Source of the DNA: Kribbella steppae
GTDB lineage: Bacteria > Actinomycetota > Actinomycetes > Propionibacteriales > Kribbellaceae
Assembly: GCF_004342025.1 (NCBI RefSeq)
Contig: NZ_SLWN01000005.1
Span: forward strand, 517,481-581,480
DNA length: 64,000 nucleotides
Direction of reading: 5' to 3'
The translations under genes and the position numbers were made by a program. Every line of letters begins with the position of its first letter. The stretch's first letter is position 1. The notes beneath the pieces are model-generated. The model did no database searches and had not been told where the DNA came from. It saw only the letters and a list, made by a program, of their open reading frames with translations. Below are positions 33,057 to 42,197 of this stretch, piece after piece.

Positions 33057-35314
33057 CTCAGGGCGGCCGGGAGAGTCGCGGTCCAGGCGGTGCGGAGCTC
33101 GGGCAGCGGCAGCTCGAACTGGTCCTGGACGTCCAGGGTCTCGCCGGTGATGACGCCGATCTTGGCGTGCGGGAAGCGGCGCGCGGTGCACATGTCGGTG
33201 AACCGGACCTCTTCGGTGCGCGGTACGGCGACCACTGCCCGGCCTGCCGACTCCGCGAACAGGAACAGGAACGGGTCCAGCCCGTCCGGCGCCCAGACGC
33301 GGGCACCGACCCCGCCACGAAGCGCCGACTCGACCAGGGTCTGAGCGACCCCGCCGTCGCTGACGTCGTGCGCGGCGTCGATCAGGCCGTCCCGGGACGC
33401 GTTGATCAGGATGTCGGCCAACTGCTGCTCCGCGGCCAGGTCGACCGCCGGCGGGCGGCCACCCAGGTGACCGTGGACGACGTGCGCCCACTCCGAGCCG
33501 GACAGCTCCTCCTCGGTCTCACCGAGCAGGTACAGCTGGTGGCCTTCCATCTCAGCCGTGAAGCCGATCGGCGTACGACGGGTGACGTCGTCGATGACAC
33601 CGAGTACGCCGACCACTGGCGTCGGCAGGATCGGGGTGTCGCCGGTCTGGTTGTAGAACGACACGTTGCCACCGGTGACCGGGATGCCCAGTTCGATGCA
33701 GCCGTCGACCAGCCCGCGGATCGCCTCCGCGAACTGCCACATCACCGACGGGTCCTCAGGCGAGCCGAAGTTGAGGCAGTCCGTCACCGCGGCCGGCCGG
33801 GCACCCGTGGTCGCCACGTTCCGGTACGACTCGGCCAGCGCCAGCTTGGCACCGGTGTACGGGTCCAGCTTGGCGAATCGGCCGTTGCAGTCGGTCGACA
33901 CCGCGACACCGAGACCGCTGGTCTCGTCGACCCGGATCATCCCGCAGTCCTCGGGCTGCGCGAGCACCGAGTTCCCCAGCACGTACCGGTCGTACTGATC
34001 CGTCACCCAGGACTTGTCACAGAGGTTGGGCGAAGCGACCAACCGAAGCAAGGTGTCCCGCAGCTCCGCGCCGGTGGTGGCCCGCGGCAACTTCTCCGCG
34101 CCGTCGGCCTGCAGCTCGTCCTGCCAGTCCGGCCTGGCAAAGGGCCGCTCGTAGACAGGCCCCTCGTGCGCGACGGTCCGCGGCGGTACATCGACCACCC
34201 GCTCACCGTGCCAGTCGATCTCCAGCCGGCCGGTGCCGGTGACCTCGCCGATCACGTCGGCCTGGACGTCCCACTTGGCGCAGATCTTCAGGAACGCCTC
34301 GACGTTGTCCGGCGTGACGACCGCCATCATGCGTTCCTGCGACTCGCTCATCAGGATCTCTTCCGGCGCGAGCGACGCGTCCCGCAGCGGCACCTTGTCG
34401 AGCGAGACGTACATCCCGCCCTCACCCGCGCTGGCCAGCTCGGACGTCGCACAGGACAGCCCGGCACCGCCGAGGTCCTGGATGCCCTCGACCACGTTCG
34501 CGGCGAACAGCTCGAGCGTGCACTCGATCAGCAGCTTCTCCATGAACGGGTCGCCGACCTGGACCGCCGGCCGCTTGGTCGGACCGCCTTCCGCGAACGT
34601 CTCGCTGGCCAGCACCGACACCCCGCCGATCCCGTCGCCACCGGTCTTGGCGCCGTACAGGATGATCTGGTTGCCGATACCGGTCGCGTTCGCCAGGTGT
34701 AGGTCCTCGTGCCGCATAACGCCGACACACAGCGCGTTGACCAGCGGGTTGCCCAGGTACGTCGAGTCGAAGACGACCTCACCGCCGACGTTGGGCAGAC
34801 CGAGGCTGTTCCCGTAACCACCGACACCGGACACGATCCCGGGCAGCACGCGCTTGGTGTCCGGCGCGTCCAGCGGGCCGAACCGCAGCGGGTCCATCAC
34901 CGCGACCGGGCGCGCGCCCATCGCCAGGATGTCGCGGACGATGCCGCCGACCCCGGTCGCCGCGCCCTGGTACGGCTCGACGTACGACGGGTGGTTGTGC
35001 GACTCCACCTTGAAGGTGACCGCGTAGCCCTCGCCGATGTCGATCACACCGGCGTTCTCACCGATCCCCGCCAGCATCTTCCCGGCCGGTGTCTCCTGGG
35101 GGATCTCGCCGAACTTGCGCAGGTGCACCTTGGACGACTTGTACGAGCAGTGCTCGCTCCACATCACGGAGTACATCGCCAGCTCGCAGCTGGTCGGCCG
35201 CCGGTCCAGGATATCGCGGATCCGCTGGTACTCGTCCGGCTTCAGGCCGAGCTCGGCCCACGGCTGCTCGACGTCAGGGGTGCTGCTTGCGTTGCTGACG
35301 GTGTCGGTAGACAC
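33053..35314 (-). CDS. purL: Phosphoribosylformylglycinamidine synthase subunit PurL
   Basis: The 753-residue synthetase subunit of the three-part FGAM synthase, which uses ATP and ammonia from PurQ to convert FGAR to FGAM in purine synthesis. Length matches the short PurL form that needs separate PurS and PurQ, both present upstream. Diagnostic segments are MWSEHCSYKSS near residues 48-58, KVESHNHPS near 104-112, and the AIRS-like ATP motif DLGGAGLSCATSELA. GTG 35314 follows AGGAG. It lies 1 nt after a membrane protein gene that separates it from purQ. Confidence 0.96.
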   Translation of the reverse strand: MSTDTVSNASSTPDVEQPWAELGLKPDEYQRIRDILDRRPTSCELAMYSVMWSEHCSYKSSKVHLRKFGEIPQETPAGKMLAGIGENAGVIDIGEGYAVTFKVESHNHPSYVEPYQGAATGVGGIVRDILAMGARPVAVMDPLRFGPLDAPDTKRVLPGIVSGVGGYGNSLGLPNVGGEVVFDSTYLGNPLVNALCVGVMRHEDLHLANATGIGNQIILYGAKTGGDGIGGVSVLASETFAEGGPTKRPAVQVGDPFMEKLLIECTLELFAANVVEGIQDLGGAGLSCATSELASAGEGGMYVSLDKVPLRDASLAPEEILMSESQERMMAVVTPDNVEAFLKICAKWDVQADVIGEVTGTGRLEIDWHGERVVDVPPRTVAHEGPVYERPFARPDWQDELQADGAEKLPRATTGAELRDTLLRLVASPNLCDKSWVTDQYDRYVLGNSVLAQPEDCGMIRVDETSGLGVAVSTDCNGRFAKLDPYTGAKLALAESYRNVATTGARPAAVTDCLNFGSPEDPSVMWQFAEAIRGLVDGCIELGIPVTGGNVSFYNQTGDTPILPTPVVGVLGVIDDVTRRTPIGFTAEMEGHQLYLLGETEEELSGSEWAHVVHGHLGGRPPAVDLAAEQQLADILINASRDGLIDAAHDVSDGGVAQTLVESALRGGVGARVWAPDGLDPFLFLFAESAGRAVVAVPRTEEVRFTDMCTARRFPHAKIGVITGETLDVQDQFELPLPELRTAWTATLPAALS

Positions 35315-35315
35315 G

Positions 35316-37406
35316 TTAGGACTCCTGCACTAGGTGGGACTCAGGTGAAACGGTAGCGGGCTGCTCGGAGGCCACGAGGCGGGCCACCAGCAGTGGAACG
35401 GCGAAGCCGGCCATGATCGCGGGCAGTGCGACCCCGGCGTCGTTCAGCAACATGCCGACCAGGCCGCAGGTCGACAGTGCGAGCAGAGTCGGCCGGACCA
35501 TCGGCAGACTGGTGTAGAAGGCCTGGTACGCCGGGGACGGCACCCGATCCGGCAGCACAGTGGCAAGCATCGCCAGCACCACACCGACCAGCATCGCCCA
35601 GCCGGACGGGCCGTCGAAGAACTGCACGGCCATCTCGAGCTTGCGGATCAGTACGTCGCTCACGTCGCCGTCCAGCAGCCTGGCCACGAACGTACCGAAG
35701 TGACTCCGCTCGTCCTCCGGCCGCAGGTAGTCGAGGAAGGCGACCGCAGACACCGCCAGCACACCTGCCACGCCCACACCGAGCAGTGCGCGCCAGGAGA
35801 TGCTGCCACGCCAGGTCAACCAGGCCATGAGCAGTACAGCGGGGGTCAGCGCGATGATGCCGCCGAAGTCAGTCCCCCAGCCGGGTCTGCCGTCGACCAC
35901 GATGGCCGCACCACCGATCGCGAGCACTGCGAGTGCTGCCTGCTTCCGGCTCTTGTCGATCAGCCTCTGCGCTGCCCAGCCCGCCGTGACGAGCGCGGCG
36001 ACCGCCAGCGTGGCGAACGTGGAGTTGCCGAAGCCGTAGAACCGCCCACCGATCACGGGCCCGTCGGTGAACATGCTGCCGAACTGCAGAGGTGTCCCCA
36101 GTACGCCGTCCACCAGCAGGATCACGTACGCCGCCACGGCGATCCCCAGGAACGCATAGCGCTTCAAGGCGAGCTGCGCCACGGCAGCGAACACCGCGCT
36201 GATTCCGAGGACCACGCAGTACAAGGAGATTCCCGGCGCCGGCCAGCGCCACCACACGGTCGCCGTGGACAGGAAGACGGCGATGAAGAACCCGCCCTGC
36301 GTCAGCAACGTGAAGACGAAGGTACGACGGGACCGCGGGCTGCGCGTGATCACGAACCAGGCGAGCGCGATCAGTTCCGCGGCCAGGATCGTCATCGAGA
36401 CCGCGACCAGCATCGGCCGTGGTTGCTCGAACCGCTCGTTGGTGTCGAGCCGATTCTCGATCACCGCATCGGCGTCGGTGTGGACGTCACCGGTGTAGTG
36501 GATCTCGTTACCGTCCAGCGGACCGGCCTTCGCGGCACCAGCCGGGTCGACCTCCGCGACGTCTCGTTCCTTCAGGATGGTCGCGGTGACGTCGGTCAGC
36601 TGGATCAGGCCAGGGCGGCGGGTGCTGTCGCTCGTCAGCCAGCGCGGTCCGGTGTCCGGCGGCAGCTGCATAGCGACCAGCGGCTCCTGGTGCGCGTTGG
36701 CCGTCTCCTGGCTGACGCCGACGAGCAGCACCCAGCCGTCGGCCGCTCTGGCCTGTGCGACGAGGTCAGCGACCCTCTTGCGGGCCTCTTCGCGGCCTTC
36801 TCTCAGCGGAAGTGCGCCTGCGTCGACAACCGCGTCGCCACAGTCCGGGCTCGCCAGCCTGGCTGCGTCGAACTCCGGCTGCCAGTTGGTCACTGAACCA
36901 TCCGTGCGGGCCAGTGCGACCGCTGCACCCGGGCCGAAGCCGCAGATGGGGTAGCCGGTCTGGCCGAGGCGTCCGATGGGTGCGCCGGTGTGGTGCTCTG
37001 CCTGGCGGTCGACGTACGTCTGCCAGCCTGCGATCTTGCCGTCGGTCACAGCGGGCAGGTCACCGCAGGGCTGGTCGGCGACGCTGCCCCACGCCCGGGT
37101 GCCGGCGCTGACGGTGAGCCAACCGTCGACCGGGCAGGTGTGCGGGCCGGCTGTCTTCACGGTGATCGAGCCGACGTGGGACTGGTTCACCAGTGCGGTG
37201 AGCTCCGGCGACGCCTTCACGTCGTTCCAGGTCAGGCCCGGTACGCCGATCACCACGACCTTGGCCAGCAGGCTCTGATCCGTCACCGGCTGCGCACTCG
37301 CCGTACCCGCCGAGCCCAAAACTGCTGCCGCAGCCGCGATGGCGATCGCCACCGTCCGAAGAAGCACGGAGAAGTGTCCCCAGTTCTTCGGACCCCACAG
37401 CTTCAT
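35316..37406 (-). CDS. Alkaline-phosphatase-like multi-pass membrane protein
   Basis: A 696-residue protein with a signal anchor (residues 1-39), then an extracytoplasmic domain to about 320. Its start, LAKVVVIGVPGLTWNDVKAS, and DGWLTVSAGTRAWG resemble the metal-binding opening of alkaline-phosphatase/phosphodiesterase-fold proteins. The expected second metal cluster is degenerate, so enzymatic activity is doubtful. From about 335 onward there are some ten membrane helices. No specific function is known to me. The gene is inserted between purQ and purL, starting in the 1-bp TGATG overlap with purQ, so it is translated with the purine enzymes. Confidence 0.7.
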   Translation of the reverse strand: MKLWGPKNWGHFSVLLRTVAIAIAAAAAVLGSAGTASAQPVTDQSLLAKVVVIGVPGLTWNDVKASPELTALVNQSHVGSITVKTAGPHTCPVDGWLTVSAGTRAWGSVADQPCGDLPAVTDGKIAGWQTYVDRQAEHHTGAPIGRLGQTGYPICGFGPGAAVALARTDGSVTNWQPEFDAARLASPDCGDAVVDAGALPLREGREEARKRVADLVAQARAADGWVLLVGVSQETANAHQEPLVAMQLPPDTGPRWLTSDSTRRPGLIQLTDVTATILKERDVAEVDPAGAAKAGPLDGNEIHYTGDVHTDADAVIENRLDTNERFEQPRPMLVAVSMTILAAELIALAWFVITRSPRSRRTFVFTLLTQGGFFIAVFLSTATVWWRWPAPGISLYCVVLGISAVFAAVAQLALKRYAFLGIAVAAYVILLVDGVLGTPLQFGSMFTDGPVIGGRFYGFGNSTFATLAVAALVTAGWAAQRLIDKSRKQAALAVLAIGGAAIVVDGRPGWGTDFGGIIALTPAVLLMAWLTWRGSISWRALLGVGVAGVLAVSAVAFLDYLRPEDERSHFGTFVARLLDGDVSDVLIRKLEMAVQFFDGPSGWAMLVGVVLAMLATVLPDRVPSPAYQAFYTSLPMVRPTLLALSTCGLVGMLLNDAGVALPAIMAGFAVPLLVARLVASEQPATVSPESHLVQES

Positions 37407-38077
37407 CAGGAGGCGACGACGGCCTTCAGCACCGAGGTGAAGAAGCCCAGGCCGTCGGTGCTCGGGCCGGTCAGGGTCTCGACGCAGTGCTCCGGGTGCG
37501 GCATCAGGCCGACCACGTTCCCGCGCTCGTTGGTGATCCCCGCGATGTCGCGGTAGGAACCGTTCGGGTTCTCATCCAGGTAGCGGGCGACGACCCGGCC
37601 CTCGCCCTCCAGCCGGTCCAGGGTGGCCTCGTCGGCGACGAACGAGCCGTCCTGGTTCTTCACCACGATGGTGATCTCGTGGTTGGCGTCGTAGTCGGAC
37701 GTCCACGCGGTGCGGTTGTTCTCGATCCGCAGCGGCTGGTCCTTGCAGAGGAACTTGCGGTGGTGGTTCTTGATCAGCGCGCCGGGCAGCAGGTGCGACT
37801 CGCACAGCACCTGGAAGCCGTTGCAGATACCCAACACCGGTAACCCCTGACCGGCCTTTGTGATGATGGTCTCCATCACCGGCGCGAACCGGGAGATGGC
37901 ACCGGCGCGGAGGTAGTCGCCGTACGAGAACCCGCCCGGCAGGATGACCGCGTCCACACCGTGCAGGTCGGCGTCGGCGTGCCAGAGGGCGACCGGCTCG
38001 GCGCCGGCGACCGCGGCCGCGCGACGGGCGTCGGCGTCGTCCAGCGAGCCCGGGAAGGTGACGACCCCGATCTTCAC
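37406..38077 (-). CDS. purQ: Phosphoribosylformylglycinamidine synthase subunit PurQ
   Basis: The 223-residue class I glutamine amidotransferase subunit of FGAM synthase, releasing ammonia from glutamine for PurL. The nucleophile Cys85 lies in VLGICNGFQVL, the oxyanion region is ILPGGFSYGDYLRAGA, and the His-Glu pair lies in LMPHPEHCVE. It overlaps purS by 4 bp. The start MKIGVVTFPGS is typical of the family. Confidence 0.97.
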   Translation of the reverse strand: MKIGVVTFPGSLDDADARRAAAVAGAEPVALWHADADLHGVDAVILPGGFSYGDYLRAGAISRFAPVMETIITKAGQGLPVLGICNGFQVLCESHLLPGALIKNHHRKFLCKDQPLRIENNRTAWTSDYDANHEITIVVKNQDGSFVADEATLDRLEGEGRVVARYLDENPNGSYRDIAGITNERGNVVGLMPHPEHCVETLTGPSTDGLGFFTSVLKAVVAS

Positions 38078-38325
38078 TGGTCGGTCTCCACGTGGAGCGC
38101 GTAGTCCTCGATCACGGGGTTGGCCAGCAGCGTGTCGGCAGCCTTGCGGATCTCGGCGACCCGCTCCTCGGTCGCCTCGCCGTCCAGGGTGATCTCGAAC
38201 CGCTTGCCCTGGCGGACATCGGCCACGCCGTCGAAGCCGAGCCGGCCGAATGCGCCGTGCACCGCCTTGCCCTGCGGGTCGAGGATCTCGGGCTTGAGCA
38301 TGACATCGACGACAACGCGAGCCAC
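38074..38325 (-). CDS. purS: Phosphoribosylformylglycinamidine synthase subunit PurS
   Basis: An 83-residue small subunit that bridges PurL and PurQ. The family pattern is clear: VVVDVMLKPEILDPQGKAV, then FDGVADVRQGKRFEI and ADTLLANPVIEDY. Full length for the family. It is the first gene of purS-purQ-(membrane protein)-purL, and its promoter must lie in the 124 bp shared with the divergent padR-type gene. Confidence 0.97.
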   Translation of the reverse strand: MARVVVDVMLKPEILDPQGKAVHGAFGRLGFDGVADVRQGKRFEITLDGEATEERVAEIRKAADTLLANPVIEDYALHVETDQ

Positions 38326-38413
38326 TGACTACTCCAGGTCTCGTTCCGGGGTGACGCCCTGAATCCTACCGACCGATCCCAGGTTCCCCCGCATCGGCCG
38401 GAATACCGGACTA

Positions 38414-38449
38414 TTCACTCAGTACATACACTCGGTGTATAGTCGGGTC
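38414..38449 (+). promoter_or_regulatory. PadR operator overlapping a leaderless promoter
   Basis: ATACACTCGGTGTAT (38426-38440) is a perfect 6-bp inverted repeat with a 3-nt centre, the usual form of PadR sites. The -10 hexamer TATAGT (38438-38443) overlaps its right arm, with TTCACT (38414-38419) as a possible -35 box at 18-nt spacing. Only 6 nt separate the -10 box from the ATG at 38450, so transcription should begin at or next to the start codon. Repressor binding would exclude polymerase. Confidence 0.7.
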
Positions 38450-38971
38450 ATGGCCACTGCGGAGCTGGTGCTGGGACTGCTGTCACGCGGCCCTGCCCAC
38501 GGGTACGACGTGAAGCGTGGCCACGACGCCTGGTTCCCGGACAGTCGCCCGCTGGCGTTCGGGCAGGTCTACACAACGCTCGGGCGGCTGGAGCGGGACG
38601 GACTCGTCGAGGTGGTCGACAAGACCTCCGGCGGTGGTCCGGACCGGACGGTCTACGCACTGACCGACAAGGGCCGGGAACATCTCGCGGGCTGGCTGAA
38701 CGATCCAGTGCCGCCTGCCTGGGGCAGTGCAGACGAGGTACTGCGGAAGTTGGTCGCGGCGATCCGGACGGGTGGTGACCCGGCCGCGTTCCTGGCCCGG
38801 CAGCGTGCGAGCCACCTACGCCGGATCCGGGAGTTGCGGGAGACACCGGCCGAGGACGACCCGACGTCACCACTGGTCCGCGAGTACATCGTGGCCCACC
38901 TGGACGCCGACCTGCGCTGGCTGGACACCGCTCTCGAACACATCTCCGAACAGAAGGAGGCGCGCCCATGA
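38450..38971 (+). CDS. PadR family transcriptional regulator
   Basis: A 173-residue regulator. The N-terminal winged helix is MATAELVLGLLSRGPAHGYD, then FGQVYTTLGRLERDGLVEVV and RTVYALTDKGREHL. The C-terminal part is the helical dimerisation domain of the Vir_act_alpha_C type (FLARQRASHLRRIRELRET). ATG 38450 is chosen because a promoter -10 box lies just upstream, so an earlier in-frame start at 38435 would not be transcribed. It overlaps the ABC ATPase gene by 4 bp and probably represses its own operon until an effector binds. Confidence 0.92.
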   Translation: MATAELVLGLLSRGPAHGYDVKRGHDAWFPDSRPLAFGQVYTTLGRLERDGLVEVVDKTSGGGPDRTVYALTDKGREHLAGWLNDPVPPAWGSADEVLRKLVAAIRTGGDPAAFLARQRASHLRRIRELRETPAEDDPTSPLVREYIVAHLDADLRWLDTALEHISEQKEARP

Positions 38972-39651
38972 GTGTGCTGCAGCCCGCGCTGGAGCTGAGC
39001 GGCGTCGAGTACTCGTACCGCCAGAACGCGGCGCTCAGGGGTGTGACGCTCCAAGTCAGCCCCGGCGAGGTGGTCGCGGTCACCGGTGCCAGCGGCTGCG
39101 GCAAGTCCACCCTGCTGCACTGCGCCGCAGGCATCCTCAGTCCGGACGCCGGCACGGTCCGAGTGGCCGGACAGGATCTGGCTGCATTGCCGGAGGACCA
39201 GCGCGCTCGTCTGCGTCGTACGAAGGTCGGCATCGTGTTGCAGTTCGGTCAGCTCGTGCCGGACCTCCCACTGATCGACAACGTCGCGCTGCCACTACTT
39301 CTGGACGGTCATGAGCGGGGAGAGGCGCACGAGTCCGCACTGGACTGGCTCAAGCAGGTAGGCGTCGCCGACGAGGCCGACGCGGTGCCGGCCGAGCTGT
39401 CCGGCGGCCAGACCCAGCGGGCAGCCGTAGCTCGTGCTCTCATCACCGGACCGTCCGTCGTACTGGCAGACGAGCCGACAGGCAGCCTGGACAGCAAGGC
39501 CGGGCAGGAGCTGCTCGAGGTGTTACTCAGGGCATCCCGGTACCGCGGTTCGGCTCTGGTGATGGTGACGCACGACAACCTCATCGCAGCCTCGGCAGAC
39601 CGGGAGATCAGGCTGCGCGACGGCGTGATCCAGCACGAGGTCGCACTCTGA
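38968..39651 (+). CDS. ABC transporter ATPase (LolD/MacB-type)
   Basis: A 227-residue ATPase. Walker A is GASGCGKST (about 39-47), the signature LSGGQTQR, Walker B VVLADEPTGSLDS, and the switch His lies in VMVTHD. The EPTGSLD form places it in the FtsE/MacB/LolD group. It pairs with the FtsX-like permease that starts in its stop codon (TGATG). Such pairs usually export peptides, lipids or antibiotics, or signal stress, under PadR control. Confidence 0.94.
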   Translation: MSVLQPALELSGVEYSYRQNAALRGVTLQVSPGEVVAVTGASGCGKSTLLHCAAGILSPDAGTVRVAGQDLAALPEDQRARLRRTKVGIVLQFGQLVPDLPLIDNVALPLLLDGHERGEAHESALDWLKQVGVADEADAVPAELSGGQTQRAAVARALITGPSVVLADEPTGSLDSKAGQELLEVLLRASRYRGSALVMVTHDNLIAASADREIRLRDGVIQHEVAL

Positions 39652-40976
39652 TGACGCTCGAGACGCTGGTCCAGCTGGCTCGGTCCCGCACGCCCGCCGA
39701 CCGCAGCCGCATCCAGCTGGCCACAGCAGCGCTGGGGCTCAGCGGAGCGCTGCTGCTCGGCGCCCTGCGGATCGCCCGGCTGGGCAAAGGCGAGCTGAAT
39801 GTCAACATCTACAGCAACTACGTCGCCGAAAGCGGACTCCGCTCCGGTCTGGTCGCGATCCTCATCATCCTTGCCCTGCTCACCGCAGGCCTTGCCGTGC
39901 AGGCCTTGAGACTCGGTACGGCGGCTCGCGAACGGCGACTGGCTGCGCTACGACTGGCCGGAGCCTCGCGGAAGCAAGTGCGGCAGTTGTCCGTGACAGA
40001 CGCTGCCATGGCGGGGCTGGCCGGCGGACTGCTCGCGGGACCGATCTATCTGGTGCTCAGCCTGCTGCTGGGCGTACTGCCGCGGATGGCCCAGGTCCTC
40101 CCGGGTGCTGAGCTGGTGGATCTGCTCATCTGGGTTCCGGTCGTCGTGATGACGACCGCGGGCGGCGCACTGATCGGTGGGCTGCTGCACCGCGATCAGC
40201 TCGTGCCGGGCGTGGAAGGGCCGGCGCAGGTCCGCACCGGCATCATCGCGGGACCGGTCATGATCGTCCTCGGGGTGGCCACGGTCCGCTGGTTCGGATA
40301 CATCGCCTCGACCGTGTTCGTGATCGGACTGGCACTGCTCTTCCTGAGCCTCGCACCACTGTGGATCCGGGTCATCGCCCGCCGGTTCAAGCGGTCCGGC
40401 GACCCGGCCAATCTGCTGACCGGCGTCCGCCTCGTCGCCGACGCACGTCCCGCCAGCCGGATGGCGACTCTGCTCGCGTGCTGCGGTTTCCTGGTCGGCA
40501 CGCTGGCCGACGGCACGATCAGCGCCGTGACGGAGACCGACGACCTGATCGATCGGACCGGCTTCTACGTGACGGGTTACGTGCTCGGGTCGGTCGGCGT
40601 ACTGCTGATCGTCCTGACCGGTATCGCCGCACTGGTCGTCGGCGTGGCCGACCAGCTGGTGGATCAGCGCCGCCAGCTCGCCTGCCTCACCGCACTGGGG
40701 GTCGACGCACGCTTCCTGCGCCGCATCATCCGGCGGCAGTTGACCGCGGTCGCCGCACCGGCACTGGCTAGCGGTCTGTTCCTCGGCGCGCTCCTCGGCC
40801 TCGGCCGGATCACCGGCGGGGACGCCGACGGCTTGGAGCCGAGCACGGTGCCCATCGTCGCCGGACTGACGGTCGCGGGCTGGCTGCTCGGCCTGCTCGG
40901 CGGTGTCACCGCCGGCTTCCTGCTTCGCAACCAACTCCGGGACGCCCTAGATCCCGAGAACCTGAGGGCAGCTTGA
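39651..40976 (+). CDS. FtsX-like ABC permease
   Basis: A 441-residue membrane protein with about ten hydrophobic segments and FtsX-like features: repeated LRLAGASRKQVRQLSVTDAA and LTALGVDARFLRRIIRRQ motifs at the cytoplasmic ends of helices, each followed by an outward helix pair. It lacks a large extracellular MacB domain, resembling BceB-like or two-repeat permeases. Partner of the upstream ATPase. Its stop overlaps the CDP-alcohol transferase start, so all four genes from padR onward form one unit. Confidence 0.9.
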   Translation: MTLETLVQLARSRTPADRSRIQLATAALGLSGALLLGALRIARLGKGELNVNIYSNYVAESGLRSGLVAILIILALLTAGLAVQALRLGTAARERRLAALRLAGASRKQVRQLSVTDAAMAGLAGGLLAGPIYLVLSLLLGVLPRMAQVLPGAELVDLLIWVPVVVMTTAGGALIGGLLHRDQLVPGVEGPAQVRTGIIAGPVMIVLGVATVRWFGYIASTVFVIGLALLFLSLAPLWIRVIARRFKRSGDPANLLTGVRLVADARPASRMATLLACCGFLVGTLADGTISAVTETDDLIDRTGFYVTGYVLGSVGVLLIVLTGIAALVVGVADQLVDQRRQLACLTALGVDARFLRRIIRRQLTAVAAPALASGLFLGALLGLGRITGGDADGLEPSTVPIVAGLTVAGWLLGLLGGVTAGFLLRNQLRDALDPENLRAA

Positions 40977-41596
40977 TGAGCGCGATCCCCCTGGGTGTGC
41001 GGCCGGCACTGCTGCTGGGCGTCCCGAACCGCATCACCTTGGTGCGTACCGTCGTCGCGATGGTGATTGCCGCGATCGCGTTCCGCACCGGCGCCTTGAG
41101 CTGGCTGGTGATCGGGTACGCCGCCTACTGGATCGGTGACATGGCCGACGGAGCGGTCGCCCGCTACCGGAACGAGGAGTCGGTGGCCGGTGCGGTGTTC
41201 GACATCGTCTGCGACCGGGCCTGCTCGTTCCTGCTGGCGGCCGCGTTCATGGCCACGTTCCCGGCGACGATCGGGCCGTTGGCGATCTTCCTGGTCCAGT
41301 TCGGCGTACTGGACAAGATGCTCTCGCTGGCCTTCCTGCTCTGGCCCGGCACGCTCAGCCCCAACTACTTCTACAAGGTCGACCGGCCAATCTGGCTCTG
41401 GAACTGGTCGAAGCCCGCCAAGGCCGTCAACACGGCCGCCGTGGTGATCTCGCTGATCGTCGCCCACCACACCGGCGCCCACTGGTTTCCGTACGGCATT
41501 GCGATCGGCGCGCTGGTCGTGAAGGTCGCGTCCACCTATCGCCTGCTGACCATCCTCCGCGGCCGTCGGCCCGCCGTACCTGCTCTCGCGGCTTGA
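40976..41596 (+). CDS. CDP-alcohol phosphatidyltransferase
   Basis: A 206-residue membrane enzyme with the complete CDP-OH-P motif D-x2-DG-x2-AR-x8-G-x3-D-x3-D: DMADGAVARYRNEESVAG then AVFDIVCD (about residues 55-80). The family transfers a phosphoalcohol from a CDP-activated lipid or alcohol to make phospholipids such as phosphatidylglycerol, phosphatidylinositol or cardiolipin. Several helices follow. ATG 40976 (TGATG overlap) is chosen over a TTG one codon upstream. Co-transcription with an ABC exporter suggests its lipid is linked to what the exporter handles; acceptor unknown. Confidence 0.88.
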   Translation: MSAIPLGVRPALLLGVPNRITLVRTVVAMVIAAIAFRTGALSWLVIGYAAYWIGDMADGAVARYRNEESVAGAVFDIVCDRACSFLLAAAFMATFPATIGPLAIFLVQFGVLDKMLSLAFLLWPGTLSPNYFYKVDRPIWLWNWSKPAKAVNTAAVVISLIVAHHTGAHWFPYGIAIGALVVKVASTYRLLTILRGRRPAVPALAA

Positions 41597-41669
41597 GGGG
41601 TGCTGTCAAGGGTGGGAAGCAGTGCATGGGGTGGGGCCCTGGTTCTGCCCTGGAGTGGAGGTGACCTGC

Positions 41670-42194
41670 GTGGCAACCGTGCTGGTAGCGCATAGCCTCG
41701 ACGTCATGTGGGTGTGGCAACTGCTGCTGGCAGTGGGATTCGGGATCGGGTCCGCCGTCATACCGGTGATGAATGCCGAGGCGTACGTCCTCGGCGTCGG
41801 CGTCTCCGGCGCGCTGGACCCGGTGGTGGCGGCGATCGGGGTGTCGGTCGGGCAGACGATCGGCAAGGTCGCCATGTTCCTCGCCGTCCGGTACCGGCCC
41901 GGATACGCCGCCCGTAAGTCCAAGGAGCCCAAGCCGGTCGACCTCGAGACCCGGTGGGGCCGGTTCGTCCAGTGGAACCGCGATCTCAGCAAGCGGCTCC
42001 TCGACGCGATGAGCGACCGCCGCTGGGGCATCCCGGTCACCCTGCTGAGCGCGTCAGTCGGCATCCCACCGTTGTACGGCGTCGCCATCATCGGCGGCGC
42101 CTCCCGGATGGGCGTCGTCACCTTCACCCTCTCGGTTCTTGCCGGCCGCACCGCCCGCTTCGTCCTCCTGGCCCTCGGAGTCAGCCTGTTCTGA
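41670..42194 (+). CDS. DedA/VTT-like small membrane protein
   Basis: A 174-residue membrane protein with about four hydrophobic segments: WQLLLAVGFGIGSAVIPVMN, AIGVSVGQTIGKVAMFLAVR and GIPPLYGVAIIGGASRM, then VLAGRTARFVLLAL. The GVSVGQTIGK and AGRTARF elements resemble the VTT/SNARE-associated (DedA-like) fold. The family is implicated in membrane lipid handling and proton-dependent transport. GTG 41670 is selected because GGAGG lies 8 nt upstream. It lies 73 bp after the phosphatidyltransferase, so it may belong to the same transcript. Confidence 0.72.
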   Translation: MATVLVAHSLDVMWVWQLLLAVGFGIGSAVIPVMNAEAYVLGVGVSGALDPVVAAIGVSVGQTIGKVAMFLAVRYRPGYAARKSKEPKPVDLETRWGRFVQWNRDLSKRLLDAMSDRRWGIPVTLLSASVGIPPLYGVAIIGGASRMGVVTFTLSVLAGRTARFVLLALGVSLF

Positions 42195-42197
42195 GTC

